Positions 18,604 to 30,464 of a stretch of DNA of 64,000 nucleotides are shown piece by piece. The DNA is from a virus. Under the pieces are notes generated by a model. It did not search any database. It had not been told where the DNA came from and saw nothing but the letters and a program-made list of their open reading frames with translations. The position numbers were made by a program, and so were the translations under genes. Within the stretch, counting starts at the first letter, position 1, and each line of letters opens with the position of its first letter. The stretch covers positions 1-64,000 of the IMG/VR virus record IMGVR_UViG_3300025771_000012; one strand, given 5' to 3'.

Positions 18604-18831
18604 TTAAAAGTTTTCTTTAAACCAAGTCACAACTTCGTCAACTGACGCCCAAGATGCTCTTGAACCGTCACCAAGTGGATTCCATGGTTGGTCTGCAATT
18701 TTGATGGCCTCACCATCTACTACTTTTGAAACACTTGCATTTTGTCCATCAAGGTTTGCTGTGTAGTTTTCTGTTACTGTGATTTCGTTACCGTCCTCAT
18801 CAGTGGTAACTTTATCAATTGTAAAGTCCAT
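18604..18831 (-). CDS. Small acidic protein, paralogue of the 85-aa gene (cassette copy 1)
   Basis: This 75-aa protein begins MDFTIDKVTTDEDGNEITVT. The C-terminal half carries QPWNPLGDGSRASWASVDEV and TWFK, shared with the 85-aa protein of the other cassette. The pair is always located directly before the propeller-like gene (12 bp here). A late promoter lies 28 bp upstream. The function is unknown. A chaperone or partner of the downstream large protein is possible but unproven. Confidence 0.6.
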   Translation of the reverse strand: MDFTIDKVTTDEDGNEITVTENYTANLDGQNASVSKVVDGEAIKIADQPWNPLGDGSRASWASVDEVVTWFKENF

Positions 18832-18858
18832 TGTTATCTCCTATTATGTTTTTACTTC

Positions 18859-18866
18859 TATTTATA
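18859..18866 (-). promoter_or_regulatory. T4-type late promoter overlapping a stop codon
   Basis: An exact TATAAATA on the minus strand overlaps the end of the 559-aa fibre gene and lies 28 bp before the 75-aa gene. Confidence 0.75.
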
Positions 18867-20541
18867 CTTTTTTATATGTAAACTGCAGATAGAGGTCTTG
18901 GCCAACGGAGTTAGTTCCAATACTCGTAATATCAACTGTTAAATAATCCCCAGCATTCATTGTAAAAAATGGGGCAACAATATTTGTTGTTGTGGTATTT
19001 GGAGAAAATGAAACAGTTTTTGCAGAAACTCCGTTATTCTTTACATCAATTCCTACGATATTATCTGCAGCGGTTCCAAGATTTGCTGAAATACCTACTA
19101 TCTGTAAATCAAATGGAGCATACCACCTTTTTGTGCCAGTGATTACTTGTAAATCTCCACCTTGATGCATGTTAATATTAAATACAGTTTCATCTTTAAT
19201 CTTGTCTGTTACTTGTGTGGTTGTTGGTTTGTCTGCAGTTTCTGTATTTACTAAATTTGCAATCTTTGACTGAAATTGAGAAGTAGAATCTAGATATTCT
19301 CCCATGTCCTGCACTTTAAATTTTCCAGAAGGGCCATCATAAACTAAACATACATTATCAATATCTGCGAGTGTTCGTTTTGGGCGTATCTCTGCTGGTG
19401 TTGAATGTCCATCTTGGTCGTGTTGGAAATATACAACATAATTACCATCTACATTTGTTTCTACTGCTAAATCTTTAATTGTAATCATACCCCTCATAGG
19501 ATTGTGATTTCCGCATTGATAATATAATGTATCTGGTGCATCATTTGGAACGGTAAATACCAAAGTTCCACTTTCATTTCTCGAACCTGTTACGCCAGAA
19601 GTGTATTCATCGACATAATTTCCTGCAGAATAATTAGTACCATCGTCTGTGGTTAAATAAAATGGATGTCCAGAAAGTGATGCGTCTAAATTAAAAGTAT
19701 ATGTACCACCACGATAGAATGGGCCAATATCTGGATTATCGCCCGAAGAACTACCAGCAAAGGTATACGCACCCGATGATACAAAAGATACATCATATGA
19801 CACACTTGGTGCATTTAAAGTTGGTGGTGTGATTGTAGATGGAACATTTATGACAATTCTTTGTACTTCTGTTGCATTTCCACCATTTATGTTTGGATTG
19901 GTAACTCCTGTCACACTGTCTGTAATTGTTGCCCATGAAACTAGATTATCTATACCGGCGCCCTCAATCCACTTAAGATAAATTTTATGAGTTTGAGTCA
20001 TCGAACCATGAAGTTCATGTGCTGCAAAGTTATTGATTGTATAAGTTCCCTGATTATATAATGGAACATTTGATTGAATTAAATTAGTTATCTTAAGTCT
20101 ACTATATGCAACCGATCCAGCTTCCCAAGTCCACTTCCAATGCATACCATGGCCTGCATCTGGTGCATCTACATTTAATGTAAATATTTCATCTGATATT
20201 GTTACATCGATGTCAGATAATTCTTCTACTGCACTTGGAATTGTCGTGCCGTCAATAACAGTTCCAGCCGGCAACCCTAAAACTCCATTTTCATCCACAG
20301 ACAAGGCAGTATCGCCCAAATAGATAGTATTACCACTCAAATAAATATCACGGAATCTTTGTGTTGTACTTCCTAAATCATAAACTTCATTTGCATTTGG
20401 TAAAACATGTCCATTAACGACTGGTGGTGCGGTTGTAGATTGTTTTGCCCACACACCTTTTGTAGAATTGTAAATATACACAATTCCATTTGCGGTAAAG
20501 TTGTCACCATTTGAGGGACTATCTGGAAAATTTACAGCCAT
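18862..20541 (-). CDS. Tail fibre-like protein with cupredoxin-like domain (cassette copy 1)
   Basis: This 559-aa protein is the shorter paralogue of the 692-aa gene. It has the shared N-terminal module (MAVNFPDSPSNGDNFTANGI, ending near W32) and only one YDLGSTTQRFRDIYLSGN module. The HELHGSMTQTHKIYLKW segment follows, then the cupredoxin-like domain with H292 in SGHPFYL and C343, H346 and M349/M352 in YYQCGNHNPMRGM. The His-to-Cys distance (51 residues) is identical in both paralogues. The C-terminal domain again has RWYAPFDLQIVGI and GDYLTVDITSIGTNSVG. The ATG lies 3 bp after the restored stop codon of the giant fibre gene. The likely role is a fibre or decoration protein. Confidence 0.65.
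   Translation of the reverse strand: MAVNFPDSPSNGDNFTANGIVYIYNSTKGVWAKQSTTAPPVVNGHVLPNANEVYDLGSTTQRFRDIYLSGNTIYLGDTALSVDENGVLGLPAGTVIDGTTIPSAVEELSDIDVTISDEIFTLNVDAPDAGHGMHWKWTWEAGSVAYSRLKITNLIQSNVPLYNQGTYTINNFAAHELHGSMTQTHKIYLKWIEGAGIDNLVSWATITDSVTGVTNPNINGGNATEVQRIVINVPSTITPPTLNAPSVSYDVSFVSSGAYTFAGSSSGDNPDIGPFYRGGTYTFNLDASLSGHPFYLTTDDGTNYSAGNYVDEYTSGVTGSRNESGTLVFTVPNDAPDTLYYQCGNHNPMRGMITIKDLAVETNVDGNYVVYFQHDQDGHSTPAEIRPKRTLADIDNVCLVYDGPSGKFKVQDMGEYLDSTSQFQSKIANLVNTETADKPTTTQVTDKIKDETVFNINMHQGGDLQVITGTKRWYAPFDLQIVGISANLGTAADNIVGIDVKNNGVSAKTVSFSPNTTTTNIVAPFFTMNAGDYLTVDITSIGTNSVGQDLYLQFTYKKV
19964..20032. repeat. 69-bp exact repeat, copy 2 (copy 1 at 12032-12100)
   Basis: Identical base for base to 12032-12100, while the flanking coding sequence differs within one or two bases on either side. 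Confidence 0.95.
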
Positions 20542-20544
20542 TTA

Positions 20545-23500
20545 TTATCTCTCCATTAGTAACCAACCTTGAGTTGCGTTATAATAAACCAACCCAAATG
20601 CGGCCCTATTCGTTGTTATTATTAGATTATCTGCAACACCTTGAATATTACTTCCACTCCTATTTATGCGTTGTTATTATTAGATTATCTGCAGCACCTT
20701 GAATATTGCTTCCACTCCTATTTATGGTTATATTATTTATAGATGCATTACCTGTCGCATCAATTATTCTAACTTCATCTCCCTGTGATGGTGAGGATGG
20801 AAGTGTTACAGTAACCGCACTAGAACTACAGTCAACAAACAGTTTATCACCAGCACTTGCAGTATAATCTGCAGATTGTTCTTGCCATTGTGGTGTAGAT
20901 GTTGAATTATTTTCTCCAGAAACACTGACCCACTGAGAATTAGTGCCATCATTGTAATAAATAAGAAGAGTAGCATACTGACTATCAAACCACATATCAC
21001 CAGCGTTTGGTGATGTTGGTGCAGTATCAGATACTGTTACTGAGGCGCCTCCGCCGGAGGCGCCAATAAGATTGACCCACTGTTCTGATGAACCATCATC
21101 ATAACGGAAATATAATGAATCGTCTGATGAGTCAAACCAAAGACTGTTTACAACAGGATTTGTAGGTGCAGTATCGGACGAAATAATTGGTGAAGTCGCA
21201 CCTGATGGGTTTGATTGAATCCACTGTGACGATGTTCCATCATTGAAGTACACATACATCTTTGTGTTCGCAGAATTGAACCAAAGATCACCAACAGAAG
21301 GAGAAGAAGGTGCGGTGTCGGATACAGAAACGGAAGCTCCACCTCCACCGCCAGAAGCAACATTACCCGGCTTCCAAACAGAGTTTGCGCTATCCCAAAT
21401 AAGTGCCTGTCCATCTGTGGGTGATGTTGTTGTTAAATCTACATCCGTCAAATCGTCTAACGCAGACGGTACGGATGGTTTATTTGTTAAACTATTATAG
21501 TCTCCGTCAAATGCATCTGTAATACCATAACCAGCGATTGTTGTTGGGGTTCCAGTGAGAGATGCCCAAGTTCCATCAAATACTTCTGATACATTTGCAA
21601 GCTCAATCCATGAACCACCATGGGCATAATATGCCTTACCAGTTGCATGGACATGTGCAAACATTCCATGGTAAGATGCAGCTGAAGGTAAATCTCCAAT
21701 AGTTGCATACATATTAGAGAACAGAACCTTATTAGTTCCTAAATCTAAATCTTGTCCTTCAACATGTGAACGAACTCTTGCGTCTGTATAGTAAAGATTT
21801 GTTCCTTCAGAAAGGTCAGTTGTAGATTTTGTCGTTAACCAAGAATCGGCAGTTGTATTAAAATCAGTAATTGCAAGTTTAGTTCCAATCAAGTTGGTAA
21901 TTGTAGTTGCAAAGTTTGGATCATCACCAAGAGCCGCAGCAAGTTCATTAAGAGTATCTAATGTTGTTGGTGCAGAACTCACCAAGTTTGCAAGTTCAGT
22001 ATCTACATATGAAACAGTTGCAAATGGTTGTGCAGACCCGCCACCAGTTGTATGTACTTGAAGAGCACCAGAATGTTCAGTGAGAACAATACCACCAAGA
22101 GTAATACTATTTCCACTTAGATACAAATCTCTAAATTTGTGAGTTGAACTACCCAAGTCATATGTTACATCTGTGTCGGGAATAATATGTCCAGAAACAT
22201 TACCAAGTTTTGTTTGAACTCTGGTGTCTGTATAATAAAGATTTACTGAACCTTCAGTCAAATCATCTGTATCTTTAGTTGCAAAATCTGTGTTGAAGTC
22301 TGATGTTGCATAACCAGAAATAGTGCCGGGCACAAAATTTGTACCATTAAATATAAGAGTTTGACCATTTGTAGGTGCAGTTGTGGTTATATCTACATCC
22401 GTTAAGTCATCAAGAGAAGTTTGTCCTGTAGAATTTACAGAACCAGAAGCTTCAATCCACTGGGAAGAATTTCCATCATTATAGTAAACATAAAGTCTAA
22501 GATTGCTACTATTAAACCACAAGTCGCCCTCAGATGGAGAACTTGGAGCTGCATCTGAAAGATGTACATTAGATGCAACATTTCCTGCAGCTTCTACCCA
22601 CTGAGAAGAAGTTCCATCGTTATAATAAATGTAAGTTTTTAATTCTGAAGAATCAAACCACAAGTCTCCATCTGATGGACTTGAGGGTGCAATGTCAGAA
22701 ACATCAATAGAAGAACCAGCGGATGCGCCAGGCACCCACTTACTATTTGTATTATCCCAAACGAGTGCCTGCCCATCCGTTGGTGTTGTGGTTGAAGTAT
22801 CTACATCAGAAAGGTCATCAATAGAAGAACCAGAAACAATATTCGCAGCTGCGATTCTTGCATCAACTCTTGCATCAGTGTAATATAGATTTGTACCTTC
22901 AGTTAAATCAGTTGTAGATTTTGTAGCAAGTCTTGTATCAAATCTAGTATCCGTGTAATATAGATTTGTACCTTCAGTTAAATCTGTAGTTGTTTTGCCA
23001 GCAAATGCAGAATTAAATCTTGTCTGAGTATAATAAAGATTTGTAGAACCTTCCGAAAGATTATCTGTAGTTAGACCAGATAGATCTTGAAGATATCTTC
23101 CATCCAGACTTATAGTTGCAGCGGTGGATGCATCATCTCTAGTAAGAGTTAATGTTCCATTTGTAAATGTTGCACTATTAATTCTTGAAAGATTTGTATC
23201 ATCAAATAGAGGACTAAAATCAATAGTAAATGTTGTTGCATCATCTCTAGTGAATGTTGCAATACCAGTAGTTCCATTTAATGTACCACTTACTAATCTT
23301 GCAAGATTTGTATCATCCAAGTAGAGAGATAAATCAATATTTGTTGTATTACCATCTTCATCTGTATATGTCAGAACATTTCCTGCAATTCCAAGTGAAG
23401 TCAGTGTTTCTGCCGCAATTCCTTGTGCGGTTAAATATGATTGAACTCTTGCGTCTGTATAGTAAAGATTTGTACCTTCAGAAAGGTCAGTTGTGGATTT

Positions 23501-26500
23501 CGTTCCAAAGTCCGTATCAAAGTCAGAAGAATCATATGGATTAGATGCAGTAATTCTAGCATCAACTCTTGCATCTGTATAGTAAAGATTTGTTCCTTCT
23601 ACAACATCAGTTGTAGATTTTGTAGCAAGTCTTGCATCAAATCTGGCATCTGTATAATAAAGATTTGTAGAACCTTCTGAAACATCATCAGTATTAGTTG
23701 GTAGTTCAGATACATTTGCAAGTTCTACCCACTGTCCATTATGGGCATAATATGCCTTTCCTGTACCGTGTACATGTGCAAACATACCATGGTAAGATGA
23801 AGCACTTGGCAAATCACCAGTATTTGCATAAACATTAGAAAATAAGATCTTATTCGAACCCATATCAAGGTCGGCGCCTTGGATGTGAGTTCTAACTCTA
23901 GCATCAGTATAGTAAAGATTTGTACCTTCAGAAAGGTCAGTTGTGGATTTCGTTCCAAAGTCCGTATCAAAATCTGTACTTGTATAACCCGAAATAGTGC
24001 CTGGCACAAAAGTTGTACCATTGAATATGAGAGTTTGTCCATTAGTTGGTGCAGTTGTAGTCGTATCTACATCACTAAGATCGTCAAGAACTAAAGTACC
24101 AATATTTGTTGTCAGTGAATCTATTTGACTTTGTAAATTTAAATCTGCCTGTTCTCTGTCATATACTTCATCATCTAAATCTGAAGAAATACTTGCAATT
24201 TGTGCTGCAACATATGAAGTTGTAGCATATCCTGTACCAGACAAATAAGAGGCAACTCTTGCATCAGTATAGTAAAGATTGGTAGTACCTTCCGTTAAAT
24301 CGTCTGTGTCTTTTGTTGCAAACCGTGTGTCAAAATATGAATTAATTTCATTACCAAGATTAATAAATCCAAAATTACTATTTCCAGCATCATATAATAA
24401 AACATCTCCACTTGCTGGTGTATCAACTGCATCTACATCCGATAAGTCTTGAATACTTGCAGTATTAATACGAGTATCGGCATATGTGTTTACTTCAGTT
24501 GCAAAATCGACTGGTAGAAATTCATTACCATCATACAGAAGGAAATCTCCAGTCGCAATTCCAGTTGTATTTACATCATTCAATACTCCAATATTTGCAT
24601 TAGCAACTCTCGCATCCGCCCTAGCATCTGTATAGTAAAGATTTGTACCTTCGGTTAAATCGGTTGTAGACTTGCCAGAAAAGTTAGCATCAAAATCAGA
24701 AGAATCATATGGATTAGATGCAGTAATTCTTGCGTCAACTCTAGCATCTGTATAGTAAAGATTTGTACCTTCGGTTAAATCGGTTGTAGACTTGCCAGAA
24801 AAGTTAGCATCAAAATCAGAAGAATCATATGGATTAGATGCAGTAATTCTAGCATCTACTCTTGCATCTGTGTAGTAGAGATTTGTAGAACCTTCGGAAA
24901 TGTCATCGGTAGTTCCAGACAATTCTGATAATTGATCTTTTGTTGCAATTGCAGAATCGACATAAGATTTTGTGGCCGCATCAGATGGGTCAGTTGGCGT
25001 TCCAACATTATAAATTCTAAATGCATTTACATTGATTTTACCACCAGCATTCGCTTCTAGTTCTAGGTCAGTCTGTCCATTATTTGCCGGTAGATATTTT
25101 TGTCCATAGAAGAATGGTTGACCACTATTATTTTTAATTGCCATGCCAGCAGAACCAGCAGCAGTTCCAACACCGAAATACGAATTATTTGTTCTTAACT
25201 GTATTCTGTCTGCAGTTGCATTCGATTCCAGATATGTTTCAACTCTGGCATCTGTATAATAAAGGTTTGCAGAACCTTCAGACAAATCATCCGTAGTTTT
25301 ATTTGCAAGTGAAAGATTTGCACCTGTTTGAAGTGCAATTCTTGCATCAACTCTTACATCTGTATAATAAAGGTTTGTTCCCTCAGTTAAATCGGTGGTT
25401 GTCTTACCAGTTAACCAACTATCAGCAGTTGTATTAAAATCTGCTGTTGCAAGTTTTGTTCCAATCAAATTAGTAATTGTAGTACTAAAGTTTGGATCAT
25501 CTCCCAAGGCAGCTGCAAGTTCGTTTAGTGTATCTAATGTAGTTGGGGAAGAATCTACTAAGTTTGCAACTGCAGTGTCAACATAAGTTTCTGTTGCAAA
25601 TGCTTCTGTACTACCACTTGCAGTTACCTCAAGGGCCCCATTATTGTCAGATAATTGTAAAGTTCCAAGATAGATAGAACTTCCACTCAAATAAATGTCT
25701 TTGAACCTATTTGTATTGCTACCCAAATCATAAGTAACATTTGTATCTGGAACGATACTACCAGAAAGATTCGATAGATAATTTTGTACAGAGGTATTTA
25801 ATGATGCAGTAGTTGCTTGGTTACTTGCATTACCGATGAAAATGTTTCCACTGTTTAAGTTAGGTACAGCATTTGTACGTCCTGCACCCATAATAACGCC
25901 GCCGCCGTTGGATGCATGAACTTTTGTGACACGGCCTAAGTTTTGTAATAGATTACTTTCACCAACTGGAGGGGTATTTGTGTAACCACCACCGACTGCA
26001 ACATAAATTATGTCGCCTTCATTAAATGCACTTGTGTCAACTCCAGAGATTCGACCCATATGAATGACGAATCCTGTAGCACCTGATGCTAAATCTTGTT
26101 CTAAAACACCAACCGCTGGCATTGTAGCTGAACTACTTGCATCAGCTGGTGCAATTGTCATTGCATTGCCACTTGTTCCTGTTTGATAAACAGGTGTGCC
26201 TTTAAGAATAGTTGACCCAGTTTGGTTTGTTACTTCAGTATGAATTGTGTCTAAATTTTCAAACGATAACGTACCGCTACCATCTGTCATAATAACTTGG
26301 CGATTTGTACCATCTGCAACTGGCAGACTATAACCATCTGCACTAATATTAGTAATATTAAATCCACCAGAATTTAAGTTGCCGCCTAATGTGGGAGTTG
26401 TATCTTCTACAACTTCATTTATACTAACCGATTGAACTCTTGCATCTGTGTAGTAAAGATTTGTAGAACCTTCTGGCAAATCATCAGTAGAACCCAATGC

Positions 26501-29500
26501 AGAAGCAGTAATTCTTGCATCAACTCTAGCATCTGTGTAATAAAGATTTGTAGAACCTTCTATTAAATCGTCTGTGTCTTTTGTTGCGAATCTTGTATCA
26601 AATCTTGTATCAGTGTAGTAAAGGTTATTATTACCTTCTGGGATTGCATCCGTATCCTGTGCAATACCCCCTGACGCCTCGACCCATTGTGCTGAGGAAC
26701 CGTCATTGTAATATATGTACAGTTTAAGGTTATTATCGTTAAACCAAAGGTCGCCGTCTGAAGGACTGCTAGGAGCAGTACTAGAAGATTGTACAGATGC
26801 ACCACCATCTCCTGCCGCCTCAACCCACTGTGAGGAAGTTCCATCGTTATAATAAATGAATGTTTTTAATTCTGTAGAATCAAACCACAAATCACCATCA
26901 TTTGGATTTGATGGAGCAGCATCACCTACAGTAATTGCTGCGACATCTAAAAGTCCAGTCGTATCAGTGAAATCAGATAAATCTGTAGGGGTATTTGATA
27001 AATCCGCATATGAACCAGAGAAGGCAACATTTGCAAGGTTTGCAGTCGCCCAAGTATTTACTCTAGCATCCGTATAGTACAGATTTGTAGAACCTTCGGT
27101 TAAATCATCTGTATCTTTTGTTGCAAACGCAGTATCAAATCTTGCTTGAGTATAATAGAGATTTGTACCTTCAGTTAAATCTGTTGTAGTCTTGGTTGCA
27201 AAATTTGAGTCAACTCTGGCATCTGTGTAGTAAAGATTTGTACCCTCAGTTAAATCAGTCGTTGACTTAACACCAAACGCAGTATCGAATCTTGATTGAG
27301 TATAATAAAGATTTGTACCCTCAGTTAAATCAGTCGTTGACTTAACACCAAACGCAGTATCGAATCTTGATTGAGTATAATAAAGATTAGTTCCTTCCGC
27401 AAGGTCGGTAGTAGTGTGATTACTGATATCTGAAACTTGTCCAGTTATATTTGCATTAATATCTTTGTTTGATAAAAATTCATCAGTAGTAGAGTTATAA
27501 GTAAAGGATGCAGAACCATCTGTTCCTAAATCAATCGTAATTCCACCACCATTGGCAGCAGCTGCATTTGTTGCTCCACTTCCCAACACAATATTTAAAT
27601 CGCCAACTTCTACTGTAGTGGAGTTGATGGTTGTTGTGGTGCCATCGACCTGTAGGTCACCAGCAATTACAACCTTTCCTGTATTGTCTCCTACCCCTGC
27701 AGGGTCAATAGTTAATGTTGATGGGCCTGCAATATAACCAGTGGTTGTGATGTTTCCATATGTTCTATTACCACTTATATAAGTTGCAACTCTTGAATCG
27801 GTATAGTAAAGATTTGTAGAGCCTTCCGCAACGTCATCAGTTGTTTTTGATGCAATATTTGCATCAACTCTAGCATCAGTATAGTAAAGATTTGTACCTT
27901 CGGTTAAATCGGTTGTAGATTTTGTAGCAAGTCTTGCATCAAATCTTGCTTCTGTATAGTAAAGATTTGTTCCTTCGGAAAGATTAGTTGTGGATTTTGT
28001 AGCAAGTCTTGCATCAAATCTGGCATCTGTATAGTATAAATTTGTACCTTCAGATATATGATCTGTTGAGGATGGTATTGAGAAAACACCAGTAGAAGAT
28101 ACATATCCAGCGACACCTGTTGTTGCACTGATTGCACTTCTTACTCTAGTATCTGTATAATACAGATTTGTAGAACCTTCTGGAAGGTCATCTGTACTTG
28201 TTGGAAGATCCCCATCATTAGCTAATTCAACCCACTGTCCATTATGGGCATAGTACGCTTTGCCAGTTCCGTGTACATGTGCAAACATACCATGGTAAGA
28301 AGATGCATTTGGTAAGTCTCCTAATGCAGAGTAAACATTAGAAAAGAGAATTTTATTTGAACCAAGGTCTAAATCTTGTCCTTCGACATGAGAACGAACT
28401 CTTGTATCAGTATAGTAAAGATTTGTACCTTCGGTTAAATCTGTTGTTGTTTTCGCTGCAAATGCAGAGTCAAAATCTGTCTGACTAAACGGAGCTTGTG
28501 GAACCCAAGATGTTCCATTCCATACAAGTGCATCACCAGAAGTGGGAGAACTTGCATTCACATCTGTCAAGTCATTAAGTACTAAATTGTCGATCTGACT
28601 TTGTAGATTTAAATCCGCCTGTTCTCTATCGTAAATCTCATCATCTAAATCGGATGAAACGGATGCGATCTGTGCTGCAACAGCAGATGTGGTAGTGTAA
28701 CCATTATTATTAAGATATGTTGCAACTCTAGTATCCGTATAGTAAAGATTTGTACCTTCGGTTAAATCGGTTGTAGATTTTGTTGCCAGTCTTGTATCAA
28801 ATCTTGCTTCTGTATAGTAAAGATTTGTACCTTCGGTTAAATCGGTTGTTGTTTTCGCTGCAAAGTTTGAATCGACTCTAGCATCCGTGTAGTAAAGGTT
28901 TGTTCCTTCAGAAAGGTCTGTAGTGGATTTTGTTGCAAGTCTAGTATCAAATGCAATATTTACTCTTGAATCTGTATAGTAAAGATTTGTAGAACCTTCA
29001 GAAAGATCATCTGTGGTGTTGTTTGATAGATTAATTCCATCGATACTAGATGCTAGTGCAATCGTTAGAGTATTTGCAACATCATCATATACAACAGAAA
29101 TATCTTCTCCTGCTTGAATTAATGCGGCAACTCTATCATCTACTCTTTCTTCTGTGAAATATAAGTTTGTACCTTCCGCAAGATCAGTTGTAGATTTTGT
29201 TGCCAGTCTTGCATCAAATCTTGCTTCTGTGTAATAAAGATTTGTTGAACCCTCTGGAATATTGTCAGTGGTTCTAGAGGCCAAGAAAGTATTTACAGCA
29301 CCTTCAATGATATCATCAGAATCAAATTCAGTAAAATCTATCGCAATGTTTAGAAGATTCCCAGCATCATCATAACTTTTTGTAATTCCCTGCCCATCTA
29401 AAATTAAATTTGCAACTCTGTCATCGACTCTCTCATCTGTATAGTAGAGATTTGTGGCACCTTCTACGATTGTATCAGTATCGCCTTGGGTATAACTTAT

Positions 29501-30436
29501 TACACCTGTAGCTGGATCGTAATTAATACTTCCAGTTGCACTAATGGAATTTCTTGATCTAGTTTCTGTAAAATAAAGATTTGTTGAACCTTCTGGAATA
29601 TTATCAGTTGTTCTATTTGCAAGGAATGTATTGACTGCGCCTTCGACAATATCATCAGAGTCGAATTCACTAAAATCAATTTCTACATTTAAAAGATTAC
29701 CAGCATCATCATAATTTTTAGTTAATCCTTTACCATCAACAAAAAGATTTGCAACTCGATCATCTACTCTTTCATCTGTATAGTAAAGATTTGCAGTTCC
29801 TTCGTTTATATCATCTGTTGTTCTATTTGATAAGAAAGTATTAACAGTGCCTTCGACAATATCATCAGTATCAAATTCTGAAAAGTCAATTGCAATGTTT
29901 AGAAGATTTCCGGCATCGTCATATGCCTTTTGAATTCCTTTTCCATCAACAAAAAGAGCAGCAACTCTATCGTCTACTCTTTCGTCTGTAAAATAAAGAT
30001 TTATTCCTTCTGGAATATCAGAAGTTGATCTATTTGCAAGGAATGTGTTAACTGAACCTTCAATGATATCATCAGTATCAAATTCACTGAAGTTTATTTC
30101 GATGTTTAGAAGATTTCCAGCATCATCATAATTTTTCTGAATACCAACGCCATCGACAATAAGAGCCGCAACTCTATCATCCACTCTTTCATCAGTGAAA
30201 TATAGATTGGTTGTGCCCTCTGGAATATCGTCAGTATTTGGTTTGTTTAATAAATCTGCCCAACTTCCTGATGCGGCAATATCTGCAAGTCCAAGGTTTG
30301 TTCTAGCATCTGCCGCATTAGTTGCACCAGTTCCACCGTGATCCAGACCTACCGTTTCATTTGTTCGAAATTCACTTAAACCTGTTGTATCACCAGAACC
30401 ATCTACGACTACTCTTATTGGGATAGCGTTAGTCAT
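20545..30436 (-). CDS. Giant repeat tail fibre, about 3277 aa (C-terminus interrupted by a 58-bp duplication)
   Basis: The ATG is at 30436. The N-terminus (IPIRVVVDGSGDTTGLSEFR and GLDHGGTGATNAADARTNLG) is the type used by phage fibre proteins and resembles that of the 310-aa gene. About 40 copies of a motif like TEGTNLYYTDARVD follow, often in 25-residue units. There are also three copies of YHGMFAHVHGTGKAYYAHNG, two YDLGS modules with LDTLNELAAALGDDPNF, and seven APSSPSDGDLWFD modules near QWVEA. As given, the frame stops at 20660 inside a 58-bp duplication, ending ITTHK. Removing one duplicate continues the protein through NLIITTNRAAFGLVYYNATQ to a stop at 20545. It is probably a long tail fibre shaft. 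No enzymatic motif is seen. Confidence 0.8.
20611..20726. repeat. 58-bp imperfect tandem duplication
   Basis: Positions 20611-20668 and 20669-20726 match except for two bases (CTGCAACACC versus CTGCAGCACC, and ATTACTT versus ATTGCTT). The extra unit shifts the frame and truncates the giant fibre gene. Confidence 0.93.
24621..24850. repeat. 120-bp in-frame tandem repeat
   Basis: Positions 24621-24730 and 24741-24850 are identical over 110 bases with a 120-bp period. Each unit encodes 40 residues with the core TEGTNLYYTDAR and TASNPYDSSDFDANFSGK. Confidence 0.9.
27231..27388. repeat. 75-bp in-frame tandem repeat
   Basis: A 75-bp period (25 residues, core LYYTQSRFDTAFGVKSTTDL) is repeated without change from 27231 to 27388. 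It shows that whole repeat units of the giant fibre are gained or lost in frame. Confidence 0.9.
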
Positions 30437-30455
30437 TAAATTCCTCTTTTCTTAC

Positions 30456-30463
30456 TATTTAGG
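30456..30463 (-). promoter_or_regulatory. Weak late-promoter-like octamer
   Basis: The minus strand reads CCTAAATA, 6 of 8 bases of the late consensus, 20 bp before the giant fibre ATG. It directly follows a hairpin and may be a degenerate late promoter. Confidence 0.35.
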
Positions 30464-30464
30464 A

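Noticed and set aside
20661-20726. CATAAATA octamers inside the end of the giant fibre gene as late promoters
   Set aside because: They encode conserved fibre residues (IN of the INR segment), are only 7 of 8 matches and lie over 100 bp from the next ATG, so a promoter role is not supported.
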